NCBI GenBank assembly: GCA_037178975.1
Contig: JASJZH010000003.1
Location: forward strand, 1,240,001-1,304,000
Origin: Oscheius tipulae
Lineage: Eukaryota > Nematoda > Chromadorea > Rhabditida > Rhabditidae
Reading direction: 5' to 3'
Length of the DNA stretch: 64,000 nucleotides
Shown here: positions 1 through 11,989 of the stretch, piece by piece
Layout: every line of letters begins with the position of its first letter
How positions within the stretch are numbered: the stretch's first letter is position 1
Notes under the pieces: generated by a model
The model's database searches: none
Told to the model about the DNA's origin: nothing
What the model saw: the letters and a program-made list of their open reading frames with translations, nothing else
Program-made: the position numbers and the translations under genes

Positions 1-3000
1 GAAGGAGGACCTCAGCCAGCGCCTTCGTCAAGACCGGTGCCACTGTTCGGGCCAGATATATACCGTTTTCACTTGTCGGCAAGTCAACTCGACCGTTCAT
101 CATTCTCTCGAAACGAGCCCTGTCAACATCGTCCTCGTCCTCGATGAAGCGGGCAGAGTCTAGTTGAGAGCTGAAATGGTAAAGAATCAGAGTCAACGAC
201 AGAATCTTACGCTTCACTGCCACTGTCTGGACTGGCCGGGCTCTCAATTAGAGGCCCGTCCTCTAGAAGTTCCTCATTTAGGATTTCGTAATCCTCGTCT
301 CGATCTTTGATCATTTTGAGGTCGATTACAGCGTTTCGACGGTAGTAGTCAGGGGTCCGGCCTTCCTAAAAAAAGAGGACAAACTGAAGACAGTCAGACA
401 GAAAAACGGAAGAGACAGAGAAAGACTCACATTATCCACAGCCATCGGATCAGCTCCAGCCTTCCCCAAAATTTTCAGATAGTGCCCGCCGTCTCTTGAA
501 GCTGCCGCGTAGTGCATTGCAGTTCTCTTGTTCTGAAGGGATGGTCAGGTCAGGTAGTCCTTGAAACTCACATAGTCAGGAGCATTCAGAACAGAAGAAA
601 AGTTGGAGGCAATGTGTCGGACAATGTCGGTTCTCTCGTGCACGACGGCTGCATGAAGAGGCGTGCATCCGAAACGGTCTCGGGCTGAAAAGTAGCAGCT
701 ACAAGCAATTATGGGGGAAACTGTAATTGTTGCAACTTTTGATTTTAAAGGTACCAAAGAAAAAAGTTCCTAATTTTTGGAAATCCATTAGGGCTCCAAT
801 CACTCCAATCGCCTAGCAGCAGCAGCAGCAGGATGGAAGAAGGAGGTCAAGCGCTGTCAGCCGTCATTTCCATCTGCGACAGGGCTATGAAGGAAGCTCG
901 ACAGATGCTGGACGCCATCCCGAAACATTCTACTCCAGCTCCCTCCACCAGCAGCACCTCATCGGCTCTGAATCTGACCAAGGGACTTGTCTTCTACTCA
1001 GAGGACAAGAAATACAAGCTGGTAGCCTACGAGAGACAGGATAGTCGCTCCTCATTGAGTGTCCAGTCGAGGAAGAAACAGGGAAAGAAGCCGATCTTTG
1101 CTGTTAAGGAGAGAAAAAGACAGGAGGACAAGTCTGATCAGTCGAGGAAGGGACAGGAACAGAAGCCCATGGTGCCGGACAAGGAGAGGAAGAAACAGGA
1201 GGACAGTTCTAGCCAGTCGAGGAAGGAACGCAAGACCATGGTACGTGTCCAGAAGAAGAGTCAACAGAACACAGCACAACCAAAGAAGAGCTACTACATG
1301 GTACCCGCCTGGAACGTACAGGAGGATAGATTTGACCAGCCGAGGAAGGGACATAGACAGAAGACTGTGGTAGCTGTCCATCCACGGAACCCACAGGATG
1401 ACTCTGAGGTCTCTGTCCGAACTCCGGTGTCTGTCAAGGAGAGGAAGAGTCAAGTGGTTCCTGTCCAGCCGAAGAAGATGGCACAGGATCGGAAGGGACA
1501 GAAGGCTACGGTAGCTGACCAGTCGAAGAAGAGTCAAGAGGACAGATCTAGCCAGTGGGGAAAGGAACAGAAGGCCTTAGGATCGGTCAGGGAGAAGACG
1601 AGTCAGGTCAACACTGCCCAGAACTGGAAGGGACAAAAGGCCTGTCTCCAGAGGACCTGCTCGTCTGGAGAGAGGATGATGCGTCACGATGAGGTCTTCG
1701 AGCACAATGACCTGAGCTACAAGCTATTCCTGGAGGCCCATCTTGGCCGCAACGGCAAGCTCAAGCAGATCGTCATCAATGGGAAAAGACTTAACATCTA
1801 GAGACCAACGTCCAGAAACAATATACTAGAGGAATGAAGTTGTAGCTCGCTGTTGTAAGTGATTTACTATTTTTTGGGGTAGAAAAAAAGAATAAGATGT
1901 TGGGCGGTATAGTCTGTTTCCAACGAATAGCAGCATTGAGGCAATTCTTTAAAGGTTTTTCGAAAACGAAAATTCTGGTCCCGTTACGATTTGTGCGCCG
2001 AAAAAAAACCAATTTTTCTCATTTCTGAATTAAAAACTGAATTTTCATATGTTTTCAGTTTCCTCCTCGTAATTCTGTTCTCATTTTCGAGTTCTGCGTG
2101 TGTAAATACCTACATGACGCCAAACATGGGTGGAAAACCATGGTTTACAAAGCGCAGGAGCGTCTTCGGCTGGAAAATAGCCGTTTGAAGCTCAGTTCGC
2201 CTAAATCTTGGAGTTTTCACGCGGAAAAATTTCTTCGCCGAGCTTCGGTGCAAAAGTGCAGTCAGCCACATGAAAAGTCGAAAACCTACCAATAGCCAGC
2301 TTCTTTGTGATCATGAGTCTTTTCAACGTATCTAGTTCTCCATCCTTGATAGCCTTGTGAATACCGTCGATTTTTTCCTGAACATGTTGCAGAGTAAATT
2401 CGGCTGGCCTACCATGTACTCTGGAAGTGAGTCAAGGAAGGCACAGGTTTCTGGATTGGTGGCTGTCCGGCTCTGGAGCAAGTCGCCACAGCCTGGAACA
2501 TATCGTAATGTCTCTCTGTCCCTCGGTATCTCTGTCTCCCTGTCCCCCTGTGTCTCAGTCTCTCTGTCCCCACCATCACTTACCAGACAGAACCAGCTGT
2601 TCCAGTTTGGCTACCTGACCATCCCTTAGCCATTGCTGAATAGAGGATTCCAAGTAACTGGGAGCGACTCTATTATGAAGGACCTGCTTCAAAGCAGCTT
2701 TGGTATCGAGTCTCATAGCCATAAGATCAATCTCTCCTGGATGCTTGAGGTAGTACTTGGCAGGACGACCGTTCTGAGAAAGACAGTCGTCAAGAGGGAC
2801 AAAGAGACACATACGCAGTCGTAGATGTTCGGATCGGCTCCGGATTTTCTCATGATCTTGTACAGATAACCTTGGTCTTTGAGGGCAGCGGCATAATGAA
2901 GCGGGGTTCGTTTCTTCTGGAAACAGGAACTGTCACTGTCACTGTCACTGTCACTGTCTCACCTGATCCATAGCATTGATAGACTGCGGATAGTTCCTGA

Positions 3001-6000
3001 CTAGATACTTTGCAATGTCACTCCTGTCAAAAACTATTGCCTTATGCAGTGGACTCAATCCCCTATTGTCCCTGCACAAGGCCAGTTTTTTTCTGTCTGT
3101 CAGCAGCTTGACAGCCCTCAGGTTTCCCTGCTCCACGGCCTTGTGAATCGCTTGAATCTTGGCCTTAACGCGAATGTCTATGTCATAGACTTATCAGTGA
3201 ACCTGGTACTGGGGTAGGACTTCAAGGAACCCAATGCTGTCCGCGTCTTCGACCTCATGGTTCCTCCCTAGGAGTAGATCCGCATATCCTGTCAGAACGA
3301 GCTCTTCAAGCTTTCCAATATTTCCGGTATGAATCCAGTCGTAGATGTCCTCTTCGAGATCTAAAAATAGAATGTTCGAGCTGGCAGCAGAGGCCAAAAG
3401 ATGATCTTCTTCCTCTTCATGACCCACTAATGTGTTTGGGAATTAATGATTCACGAAAAACTGGAGAGCTGGGTGATTAATATAGTCTATTTCAGACGAA
3501 AAGGGACATGAAGCCAGATAAAATTTAAGTCTTGGAGTCGAACTCTGGCCCCGTAGACACTGGGCACGCCACTTAGCGCTGCGCTATTGAGGTAAAGTGA
3601 GAAGTGAGACAAGGACAGGTTGACAAAATCAAAATTGTTTGTCCTACAACATCATCGCTGTTCAGCACCAGGTTCACTGTAACTTTGTGACGGGAGCGTT
3701 ACAATGTAATCGAAGAATGGACTTACTGTCCCTATTCGTTTTTCCCTGACCCTCTTGTCATGTCTCCGTCAACCTGTCCTTGTCTCACTTCTTCACGCGG
3801 TCTGTCATCCGGTCATCATCATATGTGCTCTCTCTTTCTCTCTCTCTCAGCCCCAGACCAATCAACTCATTCCTGTCAACCTGTCTTTGTCACACCTCTT
3901 GTCCTGTCTCTGTCAACCGGTGTCCTACGAGCTGTTATTCTACCATGCTATCTCTGTCACCCTTGTAATTTTCCTGATTGTCAATGTCTCTCTGCCAACT
4001 CTTTCAAAGCCCTGCAAGCGCTGGCTGTCAATCTGTCATTCTACTCTGCCCCGCTTCGGTACTAACTGACAGGACAAACTGAAAGACTAACTGAAATCCT
4101 TATAGTCTAGTTAGACTCACCCTGCAACAATGGTCTGCTCAACTGTCCCGAGATCAGCTGATTCATCACGGCATTGTCTTTCATGCTCCGGACATTCAGT
4201 CTCTGTCCATGTGTCCGGTAGTAGAATGGGGTGTGCCCGTGCTGAACTTTTAATCAGAAGGATCGGAAAGAAAAGCATAGCAAATTGGTAACGTGGTGAT
4301 GTTAAAAAGAAGTGGGATTAGCCCGCCAAGTGGTGGGTGGCTCGCGAATCACGTCACTTTTAATCAGAAGGATCGGGAAGAGTTGGTGCGAACTTTACGG
4401 TGCCAGAGAGAGGACATCCGTGAATTTGGGATGATGAGACACGCGAGGGAAGTTAAGTGAGTCAGTCAGCTGACAGGTTTGCAGAGGAAGAAGACATTCG
4501 ATCTACTACTGACATAAAAGGGGACTCCCTAGTAGGGGACGGAAACTCGGCTCTAATTCTGTGAAATCTATCTGGTTCAGAGAATGGACTTCAAGCTTTT
4601 TGATGTCCAGTAAAGTTGTAGCTCTTGATCCGCTCTAAAACTTCGCAAAACATGGAAAAGGCCAAAAATCAAATGTTGGGCCCTAAAAATACTCTAGAAG
4701 CAAAAGACTTGAGCTATGCAAAAAAAGCAAAAACAGTTGCCCACGGCTGGAATCGAACCAGCGTCGCCACGGCCACAACGTGGAGTACTAACCACTATAC
4801 TACGTGGGCCGAAAGCGGGAAAAACCAGAGGTAGTTATAATCCGTGCTCAATTACAGGAAGAAGAGATCGTAAAAGTAGCTACCTTGTCTTCGATAAACG
4901 CGTCGCCTCCGCTCTTCTGAAGAACCTTAATCATGTGTTCGCCGTTAGGATCAGCTGCCGCGTAATGGAGAGGTGTGCGGCCGGCCTGGAAAATAGAAAA
5001 ATTGAAAATAATTGTAGGGACAGAGACAGAGACAGAGACAGGAAGTGAGTCACTGAAGCCCCTCTCTGATCTCTTATCCAGATAATTATCTCTTTTCTGT
5101 AAGCACAGCCCCAATTAGGACTCACATGATCTGTGGCATTGACGCAGTTCGGATACTTGGCGAGAAGGTAACGGACCGTATTGGTCTGTCCATGCAGAAG
5201 CGCCTTGTGGAGCGGTGTCATCCCATAAGTGTCTCTAGCTGTTGAGAGCTGTGGCCTGTCAATTAGGGACTTGACTCTTCGGACATCTCCCTCCTCGACG
5301 GCTTTGTGGATTGCGTCGATTTTGGACTGAAACTGTCTCAAAAACTTTGAAAGACTGTCCCTACCTGGTATTGGACCAGTGTCCTCAAGAACTCTTTGCT
5401 GGCCACATTGTGAGTGCTCTTCTCTTTGAGCAGGTGATCACGTCCATCCAGAACCAACTGCTCGAGACGGGCAACCTCTCCAAGCTCTATCCACTCCTGA
5501 ATCTGGTCCTCCGTCGGGGCATCTGCAACTAATGAACGTGTATCTGAGGTCTGTGAGATGCCAATGGTTTCCCAATACTACCAGCGAATTGTCCGTTTGT
5601 CTCTGTCAAACTGTTAGACCTCAAATCCTGTGAGCCTGTCTTCTCAGGAGCATCTCAGGAGCAAACTTCTTTGAGTTCGAACTTGGGAGCTGGCTTACCC
5701 CATCTCTAGACGCAAATTATTGGATCCTCCTAGAGATTTAAAAAGACAGTATGTCTACCTCCTGCGCTTGATCTACCCTTCATAGATCGCGGGAAAATCC
5801 TTTGCCCCACTTGGCCAGTTAGTGCTCCGTCTACGAATCAAAGCGAGCAGGGTTCAACTCCCATATAAGTCAAACCATTTTGTCAAGCCACGCTTCTGGC
5901 ATATTTAAATTACAAGACACGTGGTGAAAATCCTCACAAATTTGTACAGGGACCCCCACACCTTAAGCCCGTCATCATTACCGTGAAAGCGATTTTGGCT

Positions 6001-8127
6001 ATCGGCTGAAGACATGTAGAAAAAAGAGGAGAATGGAGCAGGCGGCTCCGGCATACCGTGAAAGAGCCGAAAGTCGTCGAACTCGATTTTGACCATAAAT
6101 TGGTTGGGTGTGAATGATGGGATTAGAGAGTATAGAGGAGGAAATCCTTGAAGAGCAAGCCACAGGAAGTGACTGCTGTTTTCCAAGAGGGCAGGGCAGA
6201 GAAACGAAGGGGATTGGATGATACAGCCGAGACTACTAAAATATAGGCCGGATCGGCTCATCCTTAGGGGCGGAAAGGCGGATGAATTACGTGAGAGATC
6301 TTTAGCACTGTGGGTTAGAGTGACGGGACTAAAGTTGAGGAGGGTCCGCCACTTCCTGACCACTTTTCGGTGTCAAGCGATCAGTTTAACGACTTGACAT
6401 GTTCAGAAAAGTTGCAGATTACTAAATTCTCTACGCTTCTTCAGGACTTCATAAAACGTAAAGTTGCTGTTTTCTAACAGAAAATGCTAGCGAGAAAATT
6501 GTGACCTAGGGCGCGCCTCTTACTGACTTTTTTTGGGTGTCAGGAAGACATTTTTACGAATTGACATGCTCAGGCAAAAATATAGGTTTTTAAATCCTCT
6601 ATAACTTTTTAAAGCATCTTAAAACGTGAAAATCTCTTCTTCGACTTGAAAACGGCCATCAGAAAAAAAAACCGTTTGTTAGAATTAATCTGACAGAGAA
6701 AGTACAGGAGAGCCATGTAAGAAGATAAATCCCTGTCTTATTCAAAAGTTCACACCCGTATTATCTCAAGAAGAAAACGGGCAGGAAGAAGATCCAAAGA
6801 AGATGATTTGAAACAAAAAAAGATTCCGTGAAAAGATTCGTTTCCATGGTAAAGTCTAATAGATTGTGAAAAACGGCTAGCCTCATTAATTTTGAAAGAA
6901 ATGTTCTCAATGGATGTGTTCCGGGAATTCTGCAAAGTCTATGTCTCTCTGTCAAAGGTGCAGGATGATTGGAATGAAATACTCGAGCCTCGTACTCTGA
7001 ATGAGAAAAGAGACATGCTGACGTACATAGTGAGTATGCCTCACTCTCCATCCAGACTTCCAGAGACCGAGGCACTTATAAAATATTCTCGTCCCCTCCC
7101 CAAGTTATCAACACCCAAATTAATCATATCTTTTCCGTGTCGGGTCCCCGCTGGACCCGGGTCGATTGCCAAGGGAGGTCGTAAAGAACTTGCTCTCACC
7201 TGGATCGTAGAATTCATCATCCGTGGACAGGGAGCGCAGCATGACGGACGACTCGTCGGCTGACAGAGGGCGGACCAGTCGCTCCGGCTGATGACGATAA
7301 GTCTCCGGCGTGTGGCCGTCCTAGAGAATCCGGATGCTTATTGAGAGATAAGGGGGAAATTCAAATTTCCCGTTATTTACCTGATCGGCCAGCTTTGTAT
7401 TGGCCCCGAGTTCGACCAAAGTATCGTAGATGGCGTTCGGCTGGACGGCAGCGTAGTGGAGAGCTGTCCGTTTGCACTGGAATTTGAGGTTATCTCTCTG
7501 TCTCTCTCTCTCTACTCTCTTTTCCCTCTAAAGCTGGAGATTGATATGTTGATCCCCACCCACAAGAAGTTCTCTTGTTTTCCCTCCTAAAGATTTTCGA
7601 TCCATCTGAACCCGCTGGATTTAAACATTTTTGGAAGAAATCAAATCTTTTAACGACGCCCTTCTACAAAAGCCTCAGAAAAACTTAAAGTTTGGGGATA
7701 GTACAGAGACAGTGACTCAAGGTATTAGACTTTTGGGTTAAGTAGGAAAGAAGTTTAAGTTTATGACGCCAAATGGCGGGGGGATGCAGAACTCTGTCCA
7801 TGTTTTTGGTGAAGCCTTAACGCTATTAACTTCTTCGTCATTTGAGGAAGTCACGAACTAATATGAGCCATTCTTGACGTCAAATGCGCCTATTTGTGGC
7901 GAAGAGACTCACTGTATCCGTCAGATTGATGGTGTAGGGGAATGTATGGGCCAGATACTCGACCATCTCGTGTCTCTCCCTCAGGACAGCAATATGCAAA
8001 ACACGCATTCCTCTGGTGTCCCTGGTTCGGGCCAGACCCTCGTCCATGAGAGTTCGGAGCCGATGGATCTCGTTCTGTTCAATGGCGTCGATGGCCTCGT
8101 TCATCTTGGTCTGAAAACGTCTGTATT

Positions 8128-8184
<57 letters not shown>

Positions 8185-11100
8185 AAAAGAAAGAGAGTAA
8201 GAAACTAAGAGGGTGAAAGACAAACCTGTAGCTGCCGAAACTCGCTGATGTGTTGTGTCAGCTTGTCATTAGCCACATTGCGACCGAGAATCTTCCAAAT
8301 CTGATCAGCTTTTCCCTCAATCTGTAGCTCTTCAAGCACCTGGATTGTGAGGCTCTCAGGATGATTAAAGAGACCTACGTGATAGTCGTTGGGGGTTACT
8401 TTGAGCTGAAGGAGGCGATCCATGACCTCGGAGAGGGCCTCCTCCGAATTCGAGTCAAACGTACGCTCTCTGAAATGGAACTAATTTTGGGCACAGGTGT
8501 GGTGCTGTTTCAGTGAACCGTGAGAGAGTTTCTGTCTCCCCTAAAAAATCCTACCTCTCATCGCAGTAAACAGCTGAATACATACTGAGACATGCTATAA
8601 TTCTCAGCACTCGATCAAATACTGACCTCCGGACAGGAAACAGTCATTTGTCACTCAAAAAAACCTTTTCGACCTTCTCTACCCCAAAAAGAAGGCTCAC
8701 CTCATCAAGTCGACCGACTGGAACCTGGACTGGTGAAGAATCTTCGTCCTGGAGCCCTGTAATTAGTCAGTTTATGCTGGAATTGTGATAATTTCCGGTC
8801 CCCGGAAATGTCCAGGTGACCGAGCAAGGCGAACGTGTACATAAACAAGAGAAGGCGAGGGCCTCTAATCAATCCAGGAATCCCCAACCCTGAGCTCCTC
8901 TCTTGGCAATAAAGTCGGATTACAGAAATTGGGTGAATCAGCAGAAGAAGGAGGAATAAGGAGGCTTTTCCTCAAGGATTAAAAATGGACTAGACGGTGG
9001 TACTGTCTTTAATTTATAGGGCACGGTACAGCACAATGTCAGAAAAAGCCTGAGGAAACAATTTGATTGTATCTGAAAGAGCGCCGAATTTATGCTCCAG
9101 CATATAGCCGAGTGGTTAGCGCGCCTATCTCTGATCAGCTAGTTCGATTACTATTCCAAACACAGCTTTTATATTCAAAGCACTAGCGGTTTTTCTGTCT
9201 GTTTTTGTTGTAAAATCCTTCCCTTTACACCTTTGCCAAAGAGCTCACCCTACGATCTCCAAATCCGCTGACAGAGAGACTATTCTTCGAGTTAATCGCG
9301 TAGGAGGCAGGGATTCTTCCTTTCTGAAAACGAATCGTATGGGTCAAGGCCCGGGAAGATACCTTGTCCTCGACAGCTGCCGCTTCCGGACACAAATAGA
9401 GTAAAAATTCGATGAGGGTCCTGTTTCCTCTCCTGAAAAGAACTGACTTTCTGTCTCCCTATCTTCATGCTCCTTGTCTCTGGCTCTGTCCATCTGTCTC
9501 ACCATCTCCATGTTTTCTTGTCTTCCTGTCTCCCTGTCTCTTTTTCTTTCTTTCCTACTTGTAAGCATGATGAAGTGGTGTCTTCCCCGACGAATCCGTA
9601 CACAGTCCCATACTCTTCCCACAGAGCAGCTGCTTCAATGTCCGGTCATCCTCAGCTGCTAGCGCGTCCCAAATTCCGAAGAATTGAGCCTGTAGCATAA
9701 TAAGTCGATCGTAGACCTCGCTTTGAGCAGTTGGAGGCAGTTCCAGAGACAGGTCCAGCTCTCCCTACATATTTTTACAGGATGGTCATTAGAAAAGTCA
9801 CATGTCTTATGAGGTCACTGAGTTGTTCCTCAGTGAAGTCTTCCAATAGGCCATCGGTTCGGTTGTCCATCACGACAGGAACTGAAAGTAAGGTGGGGGT
9901 ATGGAAGAGACAGAGATACACGGAGACTTGACTTACTAGGGAAGGGTTTTAGTTGCCCGCGGGATATCGAAACGAGGTAGGTGTCATTCGAAAGGGCATC
10001 GAAAATGATGGTGTTTCCCAAATTTTCAGCTGCGGAATGGATGTCTGCTGTCCTCTGGAGCTTTTCCCGTTTCCAGATTTTGAGCTGAATTTGCGCTCTT
10101 AGAGTTGGATATCCAGTGCTTTTTTCAGCGCAAGTGACCAAGTGGTGCAGCGCCTAAGCGCTCCGCTGAAAAATTTTGGTTTTTGGTTCGAATCCTCTCT
10201 TTGGAAAACATTTTTATTTACTCGTTTCAAGAGTATTTAGCTTCTATCATTGCTTTTTTTTACTGCTAAAAGCTAGAAAATCTTTATAGTCGATCCTTTC
10301 ACTCACTGAATACAAAAATCCCTTTTTCGGATAGCACTGTGACGACCAGTATCGCACAATTTCACAGCCACTTCGACTAAAGAAAAGGTTTTTTTTACGT
10401 GTCAATGTACTACAAAGTTGTAGCCCTTGATCTGTTTTACAACTTTGCAAAACATAGCCAAGTCGGAAAAGCATTTCTTCGTTCCGAAAAGCGAATTTGA
10501 ACGCGTGAACTATATCAGAAAAAAGTTAGGAAATGGGAAGGTCGACTATAGATCTAGCTTTTAGCAGTAGAAAAAAAAAGCAATGATAGAAGCTAAATAC
10601 TCTTGAAATGATAAATTAAAAATGTTTTACGAAGAGAGGATTCGAACCAAAAACCATAAGTTTTTCAGCTGAGCGCTTAGGCGCTGCACCACTTGGTCAC
10701 TTGCGCTGAAAGAAGCACTGAATATCCAAGTCTAAGAGCGTAAATTCAGCTCAAAATCTGGAAACGGGAAAAGCTCCAGAGGACAGCAGACATCCATTCC
10801 GCAGCTGAAAATTTGGGAAACACCATCATTTTCGATGCCCTTTCGAATGACACCTACCTCGTTTCGATATCCCGCGGGCAACTAAAACCCTTCCCTAGTT
10901 AGAGACAGATAACGATGAAAGGAGCAAAAAGTGTCCTGGACTAATAAGGATCTTGGCTTACACTGATTAAGAATACGTGATCGCTCCATGTTGATAAGAC
11001 CGGGATTCTGGCGGATTTCGAACGGGGTAAAGCCTTCGAGATCTGAAAAATGTGCGGTTCACACGAGGTGTTGAGGAAATCGTTGCCCTGCGGGCAAAGA

Positions 11101-11806
11101 CTCACCCATGATGTTGTCTTTGCAGCCGACTTGGCTGAGGAGGTAATACATGTCGTCATTTTCTTCCTCATGGTTTTCGAGAACTACGGAGGCGGTTATG
11201 GCTGCGGCGTAGTGGAGAGCGGTGCGGCCTTCCTGGAAGAAGTGACAGTGATAGTGATAGTGACTCTTACCTGACATCTCGAATTGAAGTCATAGTTCCG
11301 AACTGTCAGCATCTTCTCGACCATCTTTACATGGTTGTATATCACGGCTATCATCAAAGGGGAACATCCCGTATCCGGGTGAACGCACTGAACTTGTCTC
11401 TCTGTCTCTTTCCCTTTGTTCTCACCCGTAAGAGCTGTGGCGTGACCATCTTCTCAACTGTGGCCGCTTCTCCTTTACAGACAGCAGTCAAAAATTGTCT
11501 GGCTCTTGTGATCTTTGTCCCATTTCTGTGGTTGATGTTCTGAAACTTATGTCAGCCCTGAAGCCCTAAAGATTCAGCCGACTCTGACGCCAAATCTCAA
11601 GGCTTCACATCCGTATAGGACAGAAAGACAGAAGGCCAGAGAGACAGAGAGATGGACAGAGAGTGGGAGAGACAGAGAGACACACTTACCACTGCAGTTC
11701 CCGGCATATTTGGTGGGGTTTTGGGTCTCTCTATTGAGATTACGGTGCCCTGGATCGCCAAAGGAGGCGGTCGATTCCTTGGAATAAAATTACCTGGGGC
11801 CTTCAT
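1..11806 (-). CDS. Giant multi-exon ankyrin-repeat protein (3' end beyond window)
   Basis: Unidentified ankyrin-repeat protein, probably a scaffold. About 27 exons can be followed with matching splice phases, roughly at 11806-11690, 11532-11424, 11388-11278, 11234-11106, 11046-10962, 9881-9800, 9769-9552, 9435-9362, 9324-9247, 8755-8700, 8470-8226, 8112-7912, 7480-7382, 7320-7197, 5522-5366, 5330-5126, 4986-4884, 4240-4121, 3429-3203, 3170-2962, 2919-2824, 2772-2584, 2420-2293, 690-573, 533-430, 365-230 and 175-1. A cassette recurs: a helical linker (LEQLVL.G), an exon with IHKAV and PLHKA ankyrin helices, an exon with RTPLHYAA and GAD, and an exon with HTP.YY. The start is the ATG of MKAPGNFIPRN. 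The last visible exon holds YLARTVAPVLTKALAEV, which resembles a DPY-30 helix. It could be two adjacent genes, but the phases (for example EFYDP joining DAPTEDQIQ) favour one. Confidence 0.72.
833..1801 (+). CDS. Lys/Gln/Arg-rich repetitive protein, intronless, nested
   Basis: Single open frame of 322 residues, not recognised. A Ser/Thr/Pro-rich start is followed by about ten degenerate copies of a 20-25 residue unit of the type QSRKGQEQKP..V..KERKKQED, then a non-repetitive C-terminal block ending GRNGKLKQIVINGKRLNI. The block before the repeats (LVFYSEDKKYKLVAYER) and the one after (EVFEHNDLSYKLFLEAH) look like one folded motif split by the repeats. The protein is very basic and probably disordered; a nucleic-acid or cytoskeletal binder is only a guess. 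The gene lies antisense inside a 1.6 kb intron of the ankyrin gene (about 691-2292). The codons are GC-rich at third positions, unlike the flanking intron, which supports real coding. The start is the first ATG, preceded by a CAG-repeat stretch. Confidence 0.6.
   Translation: MEEGGQALSAVISICDRAMKEARQMLDAIPKHSTPAPSTSSTSSALNLTKGLVFYSEDKKYKLVAYERQDSRSSLSVQSRKKQGKKPIFAVKERKRQEDKSDQSRKGQEQKPMVPDKERKKQEDSSSQSRKERKTMVRVQKKSQQNTAQPKKSYYMVPAWNVQEDRFDQPRKGHRQKTVVAVHPRNPQDDSEVSVRTPVSVKERKSQVVPVQPKKMAQDRKGQKATVADQSKKSQEDRSSQWGKEQKALGSVREKTSQVNTAQNWKGQKACLQRTCSSGERMMRHDEVFEHNDLSYKLFLEAHLGRNGKLKQIVINGKRLNI
2929..2958. repeat. (CTGTCA)n microsatellite
   Basis: Four to five tandem CTGTCA units sit in the short intron next to the donor site of an ankyrin exon on the minus strand. 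Confidence 0.8.
3528..3592 (-). repeat. Degenerate tRNA-like sequence
   Basis: The minus strand reads an A-box-like TAGCGCAGCGCTAAGTGG and a B-box-like GAGTTCGACTCC at tRNA spacing. No proper cloverleaf can be drawn, so this is a tRNA-derived repeat or pseudogene within an intron of the ankyrin gene. Confidence 0.4.
4611..4653 (+). repeat. Dispersed ~45-base motif, copy 1
   Basis: Starts AAAGTTGTAGCTCTTGATC and ends CTTCGCAAAACATGG. Related copies occur at 10411-10455, 17853-17897 and 51102-51146. The best copy can form a hairpin with stem AAAGTTGTA/TACAACTTT. Function unknown. Confidence 0.5.
4738..4809 (-). tRNA. tRNA-His (GTG)
   Basis: 72 bases with acceptor pairing GCCCACG/CGTGGGC, a D-arm (GTATAGTGGTTAGTAC), anticodon loop centred on GTG, and T-arm CTGGTTCGATTCCAG. 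A and B boxes are intact. It lies in an intron of the ankyrin gene, transcribed in the same direction. Confidence 0.92.
5808..5865 (+). repeat. Degenerate tRNA-like sequence
   Basis: Contains GGCCAGTTAGTGCTCC and, about 28 bases later, a B-box-like GGGTTCAACTCCC, but the acceptor stem does not pair. Probably a decayed tRNA or SINE head, in the 1.7 kb intron between ankyrin exons at 7197 and 5522. Confidence 0.35.
8131..8182. repeat. (GA)n microsatellite
   Basis: About 25 uninterrupted GA units in an intron of the ankyrin gene. Confidence 0.95.
9104..9165 (+). repeat. Degenerate tRNA-like sequence
   Basis: TATAGCCGAGTGGTTAGCGC resembles the A box and D-arm of a leucine or serine type tRNA, followed by TAGTTCGATTACTA where the T-arm should be. 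The acceptor stem does not pair. Intronic. Confidence 0.4.
9936..10898. mobile_element. Foldback (long-TIR) element, PIF/Harbinger-like target site
   Basis: Two nearly identical inverted arms of about 330 bases surround a centre of about 300 bases. Both ends are CTAGGGAAGGGTTTTAGTTG (right end inverted), and the flanks carry the 3-base direct repeat TTA. A TTA/TAA target duplication is typical of PIF/Harbinger non-autonomous elements; no transposase is present. Each arm contains a tRNA-like segment with a perfect B box (GGTTCGAATCC), so the element may have formed around an inverted pair of tRNA-derived sequences. A 133-base relative lies at 56887-57019. It sits in an intron of the ankyrin gene. 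Confidence 0.75.
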
Positions 11807-11911
11807 CTGTAAACAATTTGTTTTGGTCTTTAGGGAGAGCTGGAAGATGGGGGAAAGTGACGAATAATGACATTGCTATAGTCCCTAACCAGCGATATTG
11901 CGTGCGCGATC

Positions 11912-11983
11912 GGTCCCGTGGTGTAGCGGTTAGCACTCAGGACTCTGAATCCTGCGACGGGAGTTCAAATCTCCCCGGGACCT
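11912..11983 (+). tRNA. tRNA-Gln (CTG)
   Basis: 72 bases with acceptor GGTCCCG/CGGGACC, D-arm GTGTAGCGGTTAGCAC, anticodon CTG in GACTCTGAATCC and T-arm GGAGTTCAAATCTCC. No intron. Identical to the copy at 63262-63333. It lies just upstream of the ankyrin gene start, on the opposite strand. Confidence 0.94.
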
Positions 11984-11989
11984 TCGCTT

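Noticed and set aside
1052-1537. 161-codon minus-strand frame
   Set aside because: Antisense of the Lys/Gln-rich gene; its Leu/Arg-rich composition is the complement of the repeat core.
9830-10141. Frame inside the foldback arm (NTIIFDALSNDTYLVSISRG), also open in the 56887 element
   Set aside because: Open only because the arms are copies of each other; it lies within the element ends and there is no evidence of protein-level selection.
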